From: an uncultured Odoribacter sp.
Lineage (GTDB): Bacteria > Bacteroidota > Bacteroidia > Bacteroidales > Marinifilaceae
NCBI GenBank assembly: GCA_944321145.1
Contig: CALUKF010000021.1
Coordinates: forward strand, 1 to 46,518
Direction: 5' to 3'
Length of the DNA: 46,518 nt
The notes beneath the pieces are model-generated. The model searched no databases and was not told the origin of the DNA. It saw nothing but the letters and a program-made list of their open reading frames with translations. Position 1 is the first letter of the stretch; the number at the start of each line of letters is the position of its first letter. The position numbers and the translations under genes are program-made. Shown here in pieces: positions 14,954 to 24,454 of this stretch.

Positions 14954-15604
14954 ATGAAAAGGACGGTTTTATATTTCGGCGGATTTGTTGTTTTGTGTTC
15001 ATTGTTAGGTTCTTGCGTGTCTAAAAAGAAATATGAGGATTTGTTGCGCGCAAAGCGGGACGCCGACCGGCAGATTGCGGAATTGCAGCAAAACAAGAGC
15101 CAGTTGGAGCAGGATTTGCGGCATGCAGAGGAAGATTTCAATACGGTACGTTATAAATTGACGGAGAATAATGCCACGAAGGATAAGACCATCGACGAAT
15201 TGTACACGCAGTTGCGCACACTGGAAAGCAAGCAGGTGGAACTGAAGTCGGAGTTGAGCAATGTCTCTGACCAAATCAAGACGAACACGGCAACATCGAA
15301 CGAGCAGATTGCGGCATTGGAAGGAAGCCTGCAAAAAATCACTACCGACAGAGACCAGTTGCGCAAGCAGTTGAACGAGGTGCAGACGAATCTGGAGTTT
15401 GAGAACCAAAAGCTCAAAAGCCAATTGGAGACGGCTGCCAAAACGGCAAGCGGAAAGGATAATGAAATCAGCAAGTTGCAAACGGAGCTTGACGAGCTGA
15501 ACAAGAAGCTCAATTGGATTCGCAAGACGAAAGCCGAAGCCGATGCGGAAATCAAGAAGTTGACGAACCAAGTAAACTTGCTGAAGAACGAACTGAACAA
15601 ATAA
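14954..15604 (+). CDS. Coiled-coil lipoprotein
   Basis: Protein of 216 residues with a lipoprotein signal ending LLGSC (Cys21). The mature start CVSKKKYEDLL resembles the N-terminus of Bacteroidota OmpA-family lipoproteins, but no OmpA domain follows; from about residue 30 to the end it is an uninterrupted heptad-patterned coiled coil rich in Q, E, K and L. Probably an envelope spacer or tether, by analogy with Lpp-like proteins; this is inference. Seven nt before the next small membrane-protein gene, hence likely co-transcribed. Confidence 0.82.
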   Translation: MKRTVLYFGGFVVLCSLLGSCVSKKKYEDLLRAKRDADRQIAELQQNKSQLEQDLRHAEEDFNTVRYKLTENNATKDKTIDELYTQLRTLESKQVELKSELSNVSDQIKTNTATSNEQIAALEGSLQKITTDRDQLRKQLNEVQTNLEFENQKLKSQLETAAKTASGKDNEISKLQTELDELNKKLNWIRKTKAEADAEIKKLTNQVNLLKNELNK

Positions 15605-15611
15605 GTAGGGA

Positions 15612-15986
15612 ATGCTTTATATCGTATTGGGCATTGCGGGGCTGCTTGCCGCAGTTGCCCTGTTCACTTTCATCAGCCAAAGAAAGCATCCGGAAAAGGA
15701 AGAGGAGGCGGTGGCGCCACCGGCGGATTGTTGCGGGGCGCATGCCGTTTGCGAGAAGGGATTGAAAAAAGCCGACCCGCACATCGAGTATTTCAATGAC
15801 GAAGAACTGGACAGCTATAAAGGCAAAAGGGCTGAGGATTACAGCGATGAAGAAATTGACGCTTTCCGGGAGGTGCTGTACACGCTGCGGCACGAGGAAC
15901 TGGAGGACTGGCTGGTCAGCTTGGAGAAGCGGGGCATTGAGTATCCGACGGCTCTGCGGGCAGAGACGTATGACATGTTGGGGTAG
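15612..15986 (+). CDS. Small membrane-anchored hypothetical protein with Cys motif
   Basis: Protein of 124 residues. An N-terminal transmembrane helix (LYIVLGIAGLLAAVALFTFI) is followed by a basic-acidic linker, a cysteine cluster PPADCCGAHAVCEKG (residues 37-51) that might bind a metal or form disulfides, and an acidic helical C-terminus (DEEIDAFREVLYTLRHEELEDWL). The family is conserved in Bacteroidales but I know of no function. It starts 7 nt after the coiled-coil lipoprotein. It is convergent with the DUF2851 gene, 16 nt away. Confidence 0.75.
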   Translation: MLYIVLGIAGLLAAVALFTFISQRKHPEKEEEAVAPPADCCGAHAVCEKGLKKADPHIEYFNDEELDSYKGKRAEDYSDEEIDAFREVLYTLRHEELEDWLVSLEKRGIEYPTALRAETYDMLG

Positions 15987-16002
15987 GTTTGGGAGGAGGC
16001 AT

Positions 16003-17274
16003 TTAGTTATCGGCTCTTTTGAATATCTCGCGGCTCAGCCGGCATTTCAGGCAACGGTGGTTTTCGCAATATTCTTTGGTCAGTTCAATCAGGGCTTGAG
16101 TCTGGAGGGCGGATTCGATGGAAGTTTTCCAGGGGCTCCAAGCCCGGACGATGTAATTGTTTTCCGGCGGACATTCTTCGAGCCAGGCAAGGGCGCGTTC
16201 CTGCAAATCCTCCTGCCCCTGTTCGTTGCCATAGAGAAAGGCAAAGGGCACAATCGCATTGATGATGAGTATTCTTTTGAGGGAAAGTCCCATACAGCAG
16301 GGGTGTTTCCCTCCTTCTTCGGGGAAGAAATGTTTCGTCCAACGATCGGGAAGGCGCACGTCCAGCAGCTTTTCCAAATCCTTCACGGAAGCGGCTTGCA
16401 ACACTTTGGAAAGCAAGGCGCGGAAATCCCGTAAAAACACGGCGAGGAGGACAAGCCGCACATTGGGGAAAGCGCCCGGACGTACCCGCATGAATTTCCA
16501 TTGCCCGGCATCCAGGGCGGAAAGGTTGTGCTTGTTCTTCAAATATTGGTATTCGGTTTTCAAAGCCCGGATGTAATCGTCCTCTTTTTCGATATCCAAA
16601 AGACCGGAAGTCCCCAAGAGCAAGGCTTCAAGCGCGAGGGGCTTGTCCGCATAGCGCAGCAGGGTGCGATAGGGCAGGGCTGCAGCCAGTTGGTAAAAGG
16701 GTTCGGCATTGAGGTTGCCCGTCCAATATTTGCAAATCATCCGGTAAAAGCATTCTTCCCAATCGTGGCGGGTCTGTTCCCACACCAGGCGGACATTCCT
16801 GCATTTCCGCTCCAAACGTTCAATGGCAAGGGATTGCAGCGCCATGCGGAAACAGGCAGGGTCGATGCGCCCGAACGCATAGCGGCAACCGGGGCGCAGG
16901 TTATTGCCCGTGAGGTAAAGGTATTCACGGTAGAGCGGCTCGGCGTATTCCAAAACAAGGGTCTCGATTTCACGCCCTTGCTGATTGTATATCGGGGTGT
17001 CTGCCGTCCCGACAACGGAGAGGATGACGTTGTTGTAGGCACTGTCGGAAGGATGCCCGTGGCGGTTCCAATCGCTGTTGCGGCAATGCACCTCTACATT
17101 TCCTGCCCATTCCACTCCGTCAATCCTGAGACGGGCATTGAAAAAATCGGGTCCTGCATCGCGATTGTATTTCCCGGTGTCGATAATTTCAAGCTTTTTG
17201 CCTGACACAGTGGTAAAATCCCTGTTTTTAAAAAGGGAATTCGCCCAAACGTATTGTAAAAATTCTTCCTTCAT
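16003..17274 (-). CDS. DUF2851 family protein
   Basis: Protein of 423 residues, matching the length of DUF2851 proteins of Bacteroidota. Recognisable segments are FLQYVWANSLF, DTGKYNRDAGPDFFNARLRIDGVEWAGNVEVH (about 30-63) and WNRHGHPSDSAYNNVILSVV, followed by LETLVLEYAEPLYREY and a C-terminal NCRLSREIF-like basic end with a CLKC motif. No membrane segments. The GPDF...GNVE.H pattern is nuclease-like in appearance, but no activity is established. It is stand-alone, divergent from the 17.4 kb gene. Confidence 0.85.
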   Translation of the reverse strand: MKEEFLQYVWANSLFKNRDFTTVSGKKLEIIDTGKYNRDAGPDFFNARLRIDGVEWAGNVEVHCRNSDWNRHGHPSDSAYNNVILSVVGTADTPIYNQQGREIETLVLEYAEPLYREYLYLTGNNLRPGCRYAFGRIDPACFRMALQSLAIERLERKCRNVRLVWEQTRHDWEECFYRMICKYWTGNLNAEPFYQLAAALPYRTLLRYADKPLALEALLLGTSGLLDIEKEDDYIRALKTEYQYLKNKHNLSALDAGQWKFMRVRPGAFPNVRLVLLAVFLRDFRALLSKVLQAASVKDLEKLLDVRLPDRWTKHFFPEEGGKHPCCMGLSLKRILIINAIVPFAFLYGNEQGQEDLQERALAWLEECPPENNYIVRAWSPWKTSIESALQTQALIELTKEYCENHRCLKCRLSREIFKRADN

Positions 17275-17350
17275 AAGCCCTGTTGGTTTCTCGATAACAA
17301 TATTACTCTAAAATTCATAAACAGCCAAACGATATGAAATATTTTTATAT

Positions 17351-17358
17351 TACCTTTG
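17351..17358 (+). promoter_or_regulatory. -7 promoter element
   Basis: TACCTTTG (TAnnTTTG); predicted start near 17363, leader about 37 nt to the ATG at 17400. No clear -33 TTTG. Confidence 0.55.
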
Positions 17359-17399
17359 CCGAAAGTTGATTTGAATCATCACGTAAACAATTATAGGAT

Positions 17400-18287
17400 A
17401 TGGAAGAAAACAAAGTAATCAGAGACAAAAAGGACAAGACGCTCATTGTTATCATTGTATGCCTGGCAGTTATCTTAATTGCCCTGTTCGTTTTTTTCAT
17501 GATAGAACGAAATGAAAACAAGGCACACATTGCTGCCATCCACCAGGAAAAAGAGATGTTGCAGCAAGAATTGACGGAACTCAGCCATAATTACGACGAT
17601 TTGAAGACCAATAACGATACTCTCAATGCCAAATTATTAGGCGAACAGGAGAAAATCGCGAACCTTTTAGACCAAATGAAGGAGTTTCGGGACAATTCCT
17701 ATGCGGAAATCAATCGCTACAAGCGGGAAATCGGCACGCTGAAGGACGTGCTGCGCAGCTATGTCGTGCAGATTGATTCCCTCAACCAGTTGAACCAAAG
17801 GCTGGCTCAGGAAAATTCGGAGGTGCGGAAGCAGATGAGTTGGGTGCGTGAACGCAACAAGAAACTGGAAACCCAACAGAAGGACATGAAGGAGGTGATT
17901 GCCCGGGCAAGCGCCTTGCGCACAGAGAATTTCGTAGTCTATCCGGTGAATAAAAAAGACAAAGAAACGAACTGGAAAAAATGTTTCAACCTGAAAGCGG
18001 AGTTTGTCATCACGAAAAACATCACAACCGAAAGGGGACAACGCACCATTTACTTGCGCCTGAAGCGTCCGGATGACAAGGTCATCGCTTTCAGCGACAA
18101 ATCGTTCTTCAAATACGAGAATGTCTCACTGACTTACTCTGCCAAACGCGAAATCACCTATGAAGGCGAACGCCTCGAAATGGCAATTTATTGGCCGAAT
18201 GACGGCAGTTTAATCAAGGGAAAGTATATTGCAGAACTGTTTTGCGACAATGAAATCATTGGTACAACAGAGTTTTTCTTGAAATAA
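17400..18287 (+). CDS. Membrane-anchored coiled-coil protein, unknown function
   Basis: Protein of 295 residues: a charged cytoplasmic start, one transmembrane helix (about 16-36, LIVIIVCLAVILIALFVFFM), a long coiled coil from about 45 to 180 (heptads through MKEFRDNSYAEINRYKREIG and LETQQKDMKEV), and a C-terminal beta-domain of about 100 residues (FNLKAEFVITKN...IAELFCDNEIIGTTEFFLK) resembling a small immunoglobulin-like sandwich. Type II membrane topology with the coiled coil in the periplasm is likely. Seen across Bacteroidales without known role. Seventeen nt upstream of the metallophosphoesterase, so probably one operon. Confidence 0.78.
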   Translation: MEENKVIRDKKDKTLIVIIVCLAVILIALFVFFMIERNENKAHIAAIHQEKEMLQQELTELSHNYDDLKTNNDTLNAKLLGEQEKIANLLDQMKEFRDNSYAEINRYKREIGTLKDVLRSYVVQIDSLNQLNQRLAQENSEVRKQMSWVRERNKKLETQQKDMKEVIARASALRTENFVVYPVNKKDKETNWKKCFNLKAEFVITKNITTERGQRTIYLRLKRPDDKVIAFSDKSFFKYENVSLTYSAKREITYEGERLEMAIYWPNDGSLIKGKYIAELFCDNEIIGTTEFFLK

Positions 18288-18304
18288 TTTGACTTGCACG
18301 AGCC

Positions 18305-19501
18305 ATGAGGAGCCAGATGATATGGATTGTCAGCCTCATCCTGATTGTTCTGATTGACACGGCATTCGGCTATCAAATCCGGAGAATGCTCCGGAAAAAA
18401 TGGCAGAAAATAGTCTACGTGGGGCATACCCTGCTTTTCGTGTCAGCCGTGCTCATCGTGCAATTTTGCCTCATACAGGGGAAAAGCAACGAAGCATTCC
18501 TGCGGACGGGAACAATGCTTGCCATCCTTTTTATGGTCTATGTGCCCAAATTGTGGTATGTGCTCCTGCACGCTTTGGGAAGCCTGTTCAGGAAACAGGT
18601 GCCGTTTCTTTTCCATGCGTTGGGGTTCATAGGCAAAAGCGTTGCCCTCTTATTGTTTATCGTTCTGTTGTACAGCATTACGGGAGGACGGTACAATTAC
18701 AAAATCACGCAGGTGGAAGTGCCGATTGCCCATCTTCCGGAAAGTTTCGAGGGGTTCAAAATCGTGCAACTTTCCGACCTTCATCTGGGAAGTTATGGCA
18801 AAAACTACAAGGGTGTTGCCCGGCTGGTGGAAGAAGTAAACGGGCTTCACCCTGATTTAATTGTTTTTACCGGCGACATGGTGAACAACCGTGCCGGTGA
18901 AATCGTCCGTTGGATGCCGATTCTCGAACAATTGCAAGCCCCGTATGGCAAATATGCTGTCACAGGCAATCACGACTACGGAAGTTATGTGCGTTGGAGC
19001 AGCCCGGCAGCCCAAGAGGAAAACATGCACCAGTTTTACGGGCACATGCAGGCAATGGGGTTCCGGATGCTGATGAATACCCGCATTCCCCTTGTCCGGC
19101 AAACCGATACGCTGTGGCTTGCCGGCGTGGAGAATTGGGGCAATCCCCCTTTCCCGAGATATGGGAAACTCAACGAAGCGCTTCAAGGTTTAACAGCGGA
19201 CAAGCCTGTCATTCTGCTTTCGCATGACCCATCGCATTGGAGAGGCGAAGTGCTGGGGAAACCGGTAGCCCTGACCCTGTCGGGGCATACCCACGCCATG
19301 CAGTTCGGCATCCAAATTGGAAAAATGGAGTGGAGCCCCTCGCAATACATGTATCCCGAATACGACGGGCTGTATTGCGAAAACGGTCAATACTTGCATG
19401 TCAGCCGTGGACAAGGCTACATCGGGTATCCGGGCAGAGTCGGGTTACGCCCTGTCATTACCCAAATCATCCTGACGCAGCCATCAAACAAGCGTTTTTA
19501 A
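18305..19501 (+). CDS. Membrane metallophosphoesterase
   Basis: Protein of 398 residues. The first 130 residues contain four hydrophobic helices (beginning MIWIVSLILIVLI and including SVALLLFIVLLYSI). The catalytic domain follows with all calcineurin-like metal motifs: QLSDLHLGSYG, FTGDMVNN, TGNHDYG, LLSHDP and SGHTHAMQFG. This matches the YaeI/YkuE-type group, some of which hydrolyse UDP-sugar lipids or phospholipids; the substrate here is unknown. Convergent with dnaB, with only 3 nt between the stop codons and no visible terminator. Confidence 0.9.
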   Translation: MRSQMIWIVSLILIVLIDTAFGYQIRRMLRKKWQKIVYVGHTLLFVSAVLIVQFCLIQGKSNEAFLRTGTMLAILFMVYVPKLWYVLLHALGSLFRKQVPFLFHALGFIGKSVALLLFIVLLYSITGGRYNYKITQVEVPIAHLPESFEGFKIVQLSDLHLGSYGKNYKGVARLVEEVNGLHPDLIVFTGDMVNNRAGEIVRWMPILEQLQAPYGKYAVTGNHDYGSYVRWSSPAAQEENMHQFYGHMQAMGFRMLMNTRIPLVRQTDTLWLAGVENWGNPPFPRYGKLNEALQGLTADKPVILLSHDPSHWRGEVLGKPVALTLSGHTHAMQFGIQIGKMEWSPSQYMYPEYDGLYCENGQYLHVSRGQGYIGYPGRVGLRPVITQIILTQPSNKRF

Positions 19502-19504
19502 ATG

Positions 19505-21043
19505 CTAAAAGGGGGCGTCTTCAAAATTGCTTCCCGACTCAAAGCTGCTCCGCAAGGTGCCGAATCCTTGGTCTAAAGCAGGCGTCTCCTCGTCATTGAT
19601 TTTCGAGGTGAAAGTTTGCGTCACCACCTCGCGGTCGTTGTATCCGAACGGCGAAACGGTCTCCAAGTCCTCAAAAAGGGTCAACTCTGCCCGGAAACGC
19701 AGGTTTACTTCCCCGACCGCCCCGTTGCGGTGCTTGGCGATAATGATGGTGGCAATCCCTTTCATTGAATTTCCTTCATTGTCTTCCATGATGCCATATT
19801 TCTCCGGGCGATGGATGAACATCACCATATCCGCATCCTGCTCAATAGAACCCGATTCGCGCAAGTCTGAAAGCATCGGTTTTTTGTCCGGACGCGCCTC
19901 CACTCCGCGGTTCAACTGCGAAAGCGCAATGACCGGAATATTCAATTCCTTGGCAATGATTTTCAGCTGGCGGGAAATCATGCTGACTTCCTGTTCACGG
20001 TTGCCCCGCATATCGGCTCCTGCCGTCATCAACTGCAAGTAGTCAATAATCAGCACCTGAATGTTGTGCTTTTGTTTCAGGCGGCGGCATTTCGCCCGCA
20101 ATTCAAAAATAGAAAGGGCAGGCGTGTCGTCCACCAGAATAGGAGCTTCGACCAATGCCTTTATCCGGGCATGCAACTGTTGCCAGTCTTCCTTGTCCAA
20201 TTTTCCTGTCTTCAACTTTTCGGAATTCAATCCGGTTTCCATTGCTATCAGACGGGTCACCAACTGCACGGCAGACATTTCCAACGAGAAGATTGCCACT
20301 GCCTGTTTGTGCACCACTGCCATGTTGCGCGCCATAGACAATACAAACGCTGTCTTGCCCATTGCCGGACGGGCAGCAACAATGACCAAATCCGAAGGCT
20401 GCCAGCCGGCAGTCACCGCATCCAAGGCAGTGAAACCGGAAGGTACCCCGTTGATGCCATCGGGACGTTCCGAGGCACTCTGTATGCCTTTAATAGCCTC
20501 CTCGATAATCGGCGCGATTTCCACCGTGTCTTTCTTGATATTGCTGTCAGCAATGTCGAACACAGCCTTTTGCGCCTTGTCTATCAAGTCAGACACGTCA
20601 ACCGCATCGTCGTAAGCCATAGACTGCAGCTCGGTGCAAATGCCTATCAATTTGCGCTGCAAATACTTCTGAATGATAATCCGGACATGAAATTCGATAT
20701 GGACAGCCGAAGCTACCCGTGAAGTCAATTGCGACAAATAAGAGTAGCCGCCCACTTGCTCCAACTCGCCGCTTTGCCTCAGAGACTCGCTCACGGTCAG
20801 CAAATCGACGGCATCGTCGTTGATGCACAATTTTTGTATCGCCCGAAAAATCCGCTGGTGGGCTTCTTTATAAAACACCTCAGGCTTTAACAAATCGCCG
20901 ACAATCGCAAAAGCGTCTTTCTCAAGCATCAATGCGCCCAAGACCGCTTCTTCCAAATCCACTGCCTGTGGAGGTATTTTCCCATATTCCTCCTGCAAAT
21001 CTTTCAGCGTATTTTTGACATTCAAATCCGGTTTCTTTGCCAT
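19505..21043 (-). CDS. dnaB: Replicative DNA helicase DnaB
   Basis: Hexameric 5'-3' helicase of the replisome, 512 residues. The N-terminal helical domain (about 25-130, PPQAVDLEEAVLGALML) is followed by the RecA-like domain with Walker A ARPAMGKT at 224-231, the FSLEMSAVQLVTRLIA motif and LIIDYLQLM (Walker B). The loop LSQLNRGVEARPDKKPMLSDLRESGSIEQDADMV is complete, so no intein interrupts it. C-terminus FGTLRSSFESGSNFEDAPF is a flexible tail. It follows the exonuclease gene by 18 nt. Confidence 0.96.
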   Translation of the reverse strand: MAKKPDLNVKNTLKDLQEEYGKIPPQAVDLEEAVLGALMLEKDAFAIVGDLLKPEVFYKEAHQRIFRAIQKLCINDDAVDLLTVSESLRQSGELEQVGGYSYLSQLTSRVASAVHIEFHVRIIIQKYLQRKLIGICTELQSMAYDDAVDVSDLIDKAQKAVFDIADSNIKKDTVEIAPIIEEAIKGIQSASERPDGINGVPSGFTALDAVTAGWQPSDLVIVAARPAMGKTAFVLSMARNMAVVHKQAVAIFSLEMSAVQLVTRLIAMETGLNSEKLKTGKLDKEDWQQLHARIKALVEAPILVDDTPALSIFELRAKCRRLKQKHNIQVLIIDYLQLMTAGADMRGNREQEVSMISRQLKIIAKELNIPVIALSQLNRGVEARPDKKPMLSDLRESGSIEQDADMVMFIHRPEKYGIMEDNEGNSMKGIATIIIAKHRNGAVGEVNLRFRAELTLFEDLETVSPFGYNDREVVTQTFTSKINDEETPALDQGFGTLRSSFESGSNFEDAPF

Positions 21044-21061
21044 ATTCTTCTATTTAATCCC

Positions 21062-21631
21062 TTAAATCACTCCTCTTTTTTTCAATTCCCAAAAACAGCG
21101 GGCAGTGGCTTCCACGTCCGCCATGGCGTTGTGGGCATTGTCGAACCCCTCGCCGAACAGCACTTGGTGCAGTTCCGACAACTTGGGCGCCTTGAATCCC
21201 CGTTTCGCCGGTAGTTTGCAGTAGCGGGTTGCGGTTTTCATGGTACAGCACTTCGGCTTCAAAAACAAGGGCGTCAGCATGTGCAGCCGCTCGAATTCCG
21301 CCCCCACAATGCATTCGTCAAAACTGATGTTATGCCCCACCAGCAAGGAGGCTTGCTCGATTTCGCCGGCAAATTCCTCCATGACCTCCCGCAACGGCAA
21401 TCCTTGTTCCCGTGCCATGACGGTCGTAATGCCATGCAATTTCGCCACTGCCGCCGGTATCAGAAAACCGTCCGGCTGTATAATGGCATTCCGGCTCCGC
21501 AATGTCTGTCCCTCCGCATCGCACACGATCCATGCCAATTGCACCAACCGCGGCCAATTGTCCACGTCGGTCACCGGTGCATTCCAACGCCTCGGCAAAC
21601 CCGTGGTTTCCGTATCAAAAAACAAATACAT
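21062..21631 (-). CDS. 3'-5' exonuclease, DnaQ-like
   Basis: DEDDh-type exonuclease of 189 residues. Exo I motif FFDTETTG (Asp6, Glu8); Exo II VGHNISFDECIV; Exo III HNAMADVEATARC with the catalytic His and Asp. It lacks any polymerase domain, so it may serve proofreading or RNA/DNA trimming. The KCCTMKTATRYCKLP segment is typical of stand-alone Bacteroidota members. It lies 68 nt downstream of recN and 18 nt upstream of dnaB, suggesting a repair/replication transcript recN-exonuclease-dnaB. Confidence 0.9.
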   Translation of the reverse strand: MYLFFDTETTGLPRRWNAPVTDVDNWPRLVQLAWIVCDAEGQTLRSRNAIIQPDGFLIPAAVAKLHGITTVMAREQGLPLREVMEEFAGEIEQASLLVGHNISFDECIVGAEFERLHMLTPLFLKPKCCTMKTATRYCKLPAKRGFKAPKLSELHQVLFGEGFDNAHNAMADVEATARCFWELKKRGVI

Positions 21632-21699
21632 ATATCCAAACTTTATATTCAGGTGCGCAAAATTACAAATTAAGTCCTACATATCCGCAGCGCTGCCCT

Positions 21700-23355
21700 C
21701 TACTTTACCAACAAGTTTTCCGCAGCTTCCAACGCTGCCGCTGAAATCTCCTCCCCGCTCATCATGCCCGCAATTTCCCGAACCCGTTCTTCCTGTGAAA
21801 GTTTGTGGATACGCGAAACAGTCGCGTCCGCACGGTCCTCCTTATACACTTTGAAATGGCAATTGCCTGCCGCAGCAATCTGGGGCAAATGCGAAATGCT
21901 GATGACCTGCATCCGTTTCGCCATCTCCTTCATCATTTGAGCCATGCGGTGCGCCACTTCGCCCGAAAGCCCCGTGTCGATTTCATCAAACACGATGGTG
22001 GGCAACTGCTTTTTGCCCGAAAGAACGTATTTCAATGCCAACATCACCCGCGAAATTTCTCCCCCGGAAGCCACACGCGCAATTTCTCCCGGTTGCTGGT
22101 TCTTATTAGCAGCAAACAGGAATTTCACCTCATCGCATCCCGTTGGCGTGAAATGCGGCAGGGGCGCAACGTTTACCACAAACTCCGCATGCCGGATCCC
22201 CAATCCCGTCAACAGGTGCTTCATTTCCTCGCACAATTTCCCTTCCATTCCAACCCGTGCTTCGTGAATTTTGTCGGCTGTCCCTTTCAGCCGGACGCTC
22301 ATCTGCTGCAAACGCCTCTCCAAAGCGGCTATTTCTTCTCCCGCCCCCTCGATATGTTGTAACTGTTCTCCTATGGAGTCATGCAAAGCCACCAGTTCCT
22401 CCACTGACTCCACTTTGTATTTATACATCAAATCATAGAGCACATTCAAGCGTGCGTGAATCATTTCTATCCTCTTGGCATCGTATTCCACGCCTTCCGC
22501 CTTCCGTTCTGCCTCATCTGCCAAGTCATTCAATTCAATCACCACCGAGTCCAAACGCTGGCGGTACTCCCCCGCCTCCGGCAGAAAAGCCTCAATTCCC
22601 TCCAAGCCGTTCACAAGCCCTTTCAATTCCCCAACCACCGAACGCTCCTCCTCCCGCAACTGCCATGACATGCTGCCCAAGACCGACTTGATGCTTTCGG
22701 CATGGGTCAACACATCCAATTCCCGTTCCAATTCCTCTTTTTCACCCGGCTGTAAACGGGCGTCTTCCAATTGGGCGAAACGGAAACGCAGGTAATCGCC
22801 TTCCTTCTCCGCCTCCGCTGCCCGTTTTTTCAATTCCTCCAGTTCCGCTGTCCCTTTCCGGTAATCGCTGTACAATGCCCTGTATTCCTCCAGCAATCCG
22901 TCGTTCCCGCAAAAAACGTCCAGAATGTCCGTTTGAAATTCCGGCTTGCCCAATAGCAAAGACTGGTGCTGGGAATGTACATCCACCATAAAACCGCCAA
23001 ACTCTTTCAGCAACTTGTTGTTTACGGGCGTATCATTGATAAAACCGCGCGACTTCCCCTCCGCCGTTACTTCCCGCCTCACCGTCGCACAATCCTCATA
23101 ATCCAAATCATTTTCCTCAAACCATCCTTCCAAACCATATCCCCGCACATCATATTCGATTTCCACCACACATTTCCTCGTCTTGTCCATGATCGCCGAG
23201 GCGTCTGCCCGCTGTCCCAGGGTTAAGCCGATAGCTCCCAATAAAATAGACTTTCCGGCACCCGTTTCGCCCGTAATCACCGTCAAGCCTTTTTCCAGTT
23301 CAATCTCGGTTTTGTCTATCAGCGCATAATTGCTTATACTTATATTCTTTATCAT
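21700..23355 (-). CDS. recN: DNA repair protein RecN
   Basis: SMC-like ATPase in double-strand-break repair, 551 residues from the ATG at 23355. That start (MIKNISISNYALIDKTEIEL) is the canonical RecN N-terminus and follows a promoter at 23378; an upstream in-frame extension has no support. Walker A GETGAGKS is at 29-36, coiled coil about 160-370, ABC signature VASGGEISRVMLALK and Walker B TIVFDEIDTGLSG near 440-480. Divergent from nusB with 123 bp between starts. Confidence 0.95.
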   Translation of the reverse strand: MIKNISISNYALIDKTEIELEKGLTVITGETGAGKSILLGAIGLTLGQRADASAIMDKTRKCVVEIEYDVRGYGLEGWFEENDLDYEDCATVRREVTAEGKSRGFINDTPVNNKLLKEFGGFMVDVHSQHQSLLLGKPEFQTDILDVFCGNDGLLEEYRALYSDYRKGTAELEELKKRAAEAEKEGDYLRFRFAQLEDARLQPGEKEELERELDVLTHAESIKSVLGSMSWQLREEERSVVGELKGLVNGLEGIEAFLPEAGEYRQRLDSVVIELNDLADEAERKAEGVEYDAKRIEMIHARLNVLYDLMYKYKVESVEELVALHDSIGEQLQHIEGAGEEIAALERRLQQMSVRLKGTADKIHEARVGMEGKLCEEMKHLLTGLGIRHAEFVVNVAPLPHFTPTGCDEVKFLFAANKNQQPGEIARVASGGEISRVMLALKYVLSGKKQLPTIVFDEIDTGLSGEVAHRMAQMMKEMAKRMQVISISHLPQIAAAGNCHFKVYKEDRADATVSRIHKLSQEERVREIAGMMSGEEISAAALEAAENLLVK

Positions 23356-23377
23356 ACTCCCACTTCTTTTATTCCGA

Positions 23378-23407
23378 CAAAGATAGTTTTTTTTCAACTC
23401 CCTTTTT
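23378..23407 (-). promoter_or_regulatory. recN promoter
   Basis: Minus strand TTG at 23407-23405, 19-nt spacer, TATCTTTG at 23385-23378. Predicted start near 23373, 18 nt before the recN ATG. A T-run on the plus strand (purines on the sense strand) fills the spacer. Confidence 0.65.
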
Positions 23408-23427
23408 TCATTTCCCATTTTATTTCC

Positions 23428-23435
23428 TACTTTTG
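23428..23435 (+). promoter_or_regulatory. nusB -7 element
   Basis: TACTTTTG (TAnnTTTG); predicted start near 23440, 39 nt before the nusB ATG. Divergent from the recN promoter. Confidence 0.55.
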
Positions 23436-23478
23436 CGCCGTCAAAAATCGACACATTACATAATAGTTCTTTAATCCC

Positions 23479-24426
23479 ATGACAAGTAGAAGATTAATCA
23501 GAATAAAAGTACTGCAGCTGCTTTACGCTTACAGCAAAAAAGAAAATGCTACCCTTGCGGAGATCGAACGCGACATCCTGCAAAGCATGAAGAAAAGTAC
23601 CGACCTCTATTACGAAACCCTCCTGTTGCTCACTGAAGTGAGGCGCAAAGCATTCCTGAAAATCGATGCAGCCCGCAACCACTTGGTTGCTTCCGAAGAA
23701 GACCTCCATCCCAACATGCGTTTCGTAGAAAACCCTGTTTTCGACATCATCGAGAAAAATCGGAAATTCCGTTTCTATATCAACAACAATTTGATTAGCT
23801 GGGAAAATTCACCGGAAACTATCCTTTATTTTTACAATAAATTCATCGGATGGGAGAAATACCGCCAATACATGAGCCGCCCGGAAGTGACTTTTGCAGA
23901 CCACAAACAACTGCTGTTGGATTTTTTCAGCGAAATTCTCATCCAAGACGACCTTTTTTTCCAAACCATGGAGGAAAAGAACATCTATTGGAACGACGAT
24001 TTCGAATTGGTATTGAGCGTCGTCTACAAAACCCTCTGGCACATCCAAGAAGACATGGACGAAGAGTCCGAACTCCTTTACCCCATTTACAAACAGGTGG
24101 AGGACACGGAATTTGCCCGTACCCTGATGCGTAAAACCTTCCTCGGATACGAACAAAACATCGCTACCATCAACGAATACATTCAAAATTGGGAAATTGA
24201 GCGCATTTCCGAAATGGACAGGCTCATCATGGCATGCGCCATTGCCGAGCTCAAAAACTTCCCGACCATTCCCATCAAAGTCACCCTTGACGAATACATC
24301 GAAATTTCAAAAACCTACAGCTCTCCCAAAAGCAGCTCCTTTATCAACGGTGTCCTCGACAAAATCGTCAAGCGGCTGAAAGAAAACAACGAAATCATCA
24401 AAAAAGGCAGGGGATTAATCGAATAA
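23479..24426 (+). CDS. nusB: Transcription antitermination protein NusB
   Basis: Protein of 315 residues, about twice the length of E. coli NusB, as usual in Bacteroidota: N-terminal helical extension (1-180, with the early SRRLIRIKVLQLLYAYSK repeat of the NusB start) and a C-terminal NusB domain (about 190-310) with NWEIERISEMDRLIMACAIAEL and PIKVTLDEYIEISKTYSSPKS, then FINGVLDKIVKRL. It binds boxA RNA with NusE/S10 in rRNA antitermination. The extension's role is unknown. Ends before a bidirectional terminator. Confidence 0.93.
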   Translation: MTSRRLIRIKVLQLLYAYSKKENATLAEIERDILQSMKKSTDLYYETLLLLTEVRRKAFLKIDAARNHLVASEEDLHPNMRFVENPVFDIIEKNRKFRFYINNNLISWENSPETILYFYNKFIGWEKYRQYMSRPEVTFADHKQLLLDFFSEILIQDDLFFQTMEEKNIYWNDDFELVLSVVYKTLWHIQEDMDEESELLYPIYKQVEDTEFARTLMRKTFLGYEQNIATINEYIQNWEIERISEMDRLIMACAIAELKNFPTIPIKVTLDEYIEISKTYSSPKSSSFINGVLDKIVKRLKENNEIIKKGRGLIE

Positions 24427-24454
24427 TTCCTCTGCCTTGATAAAAGCATAACGG

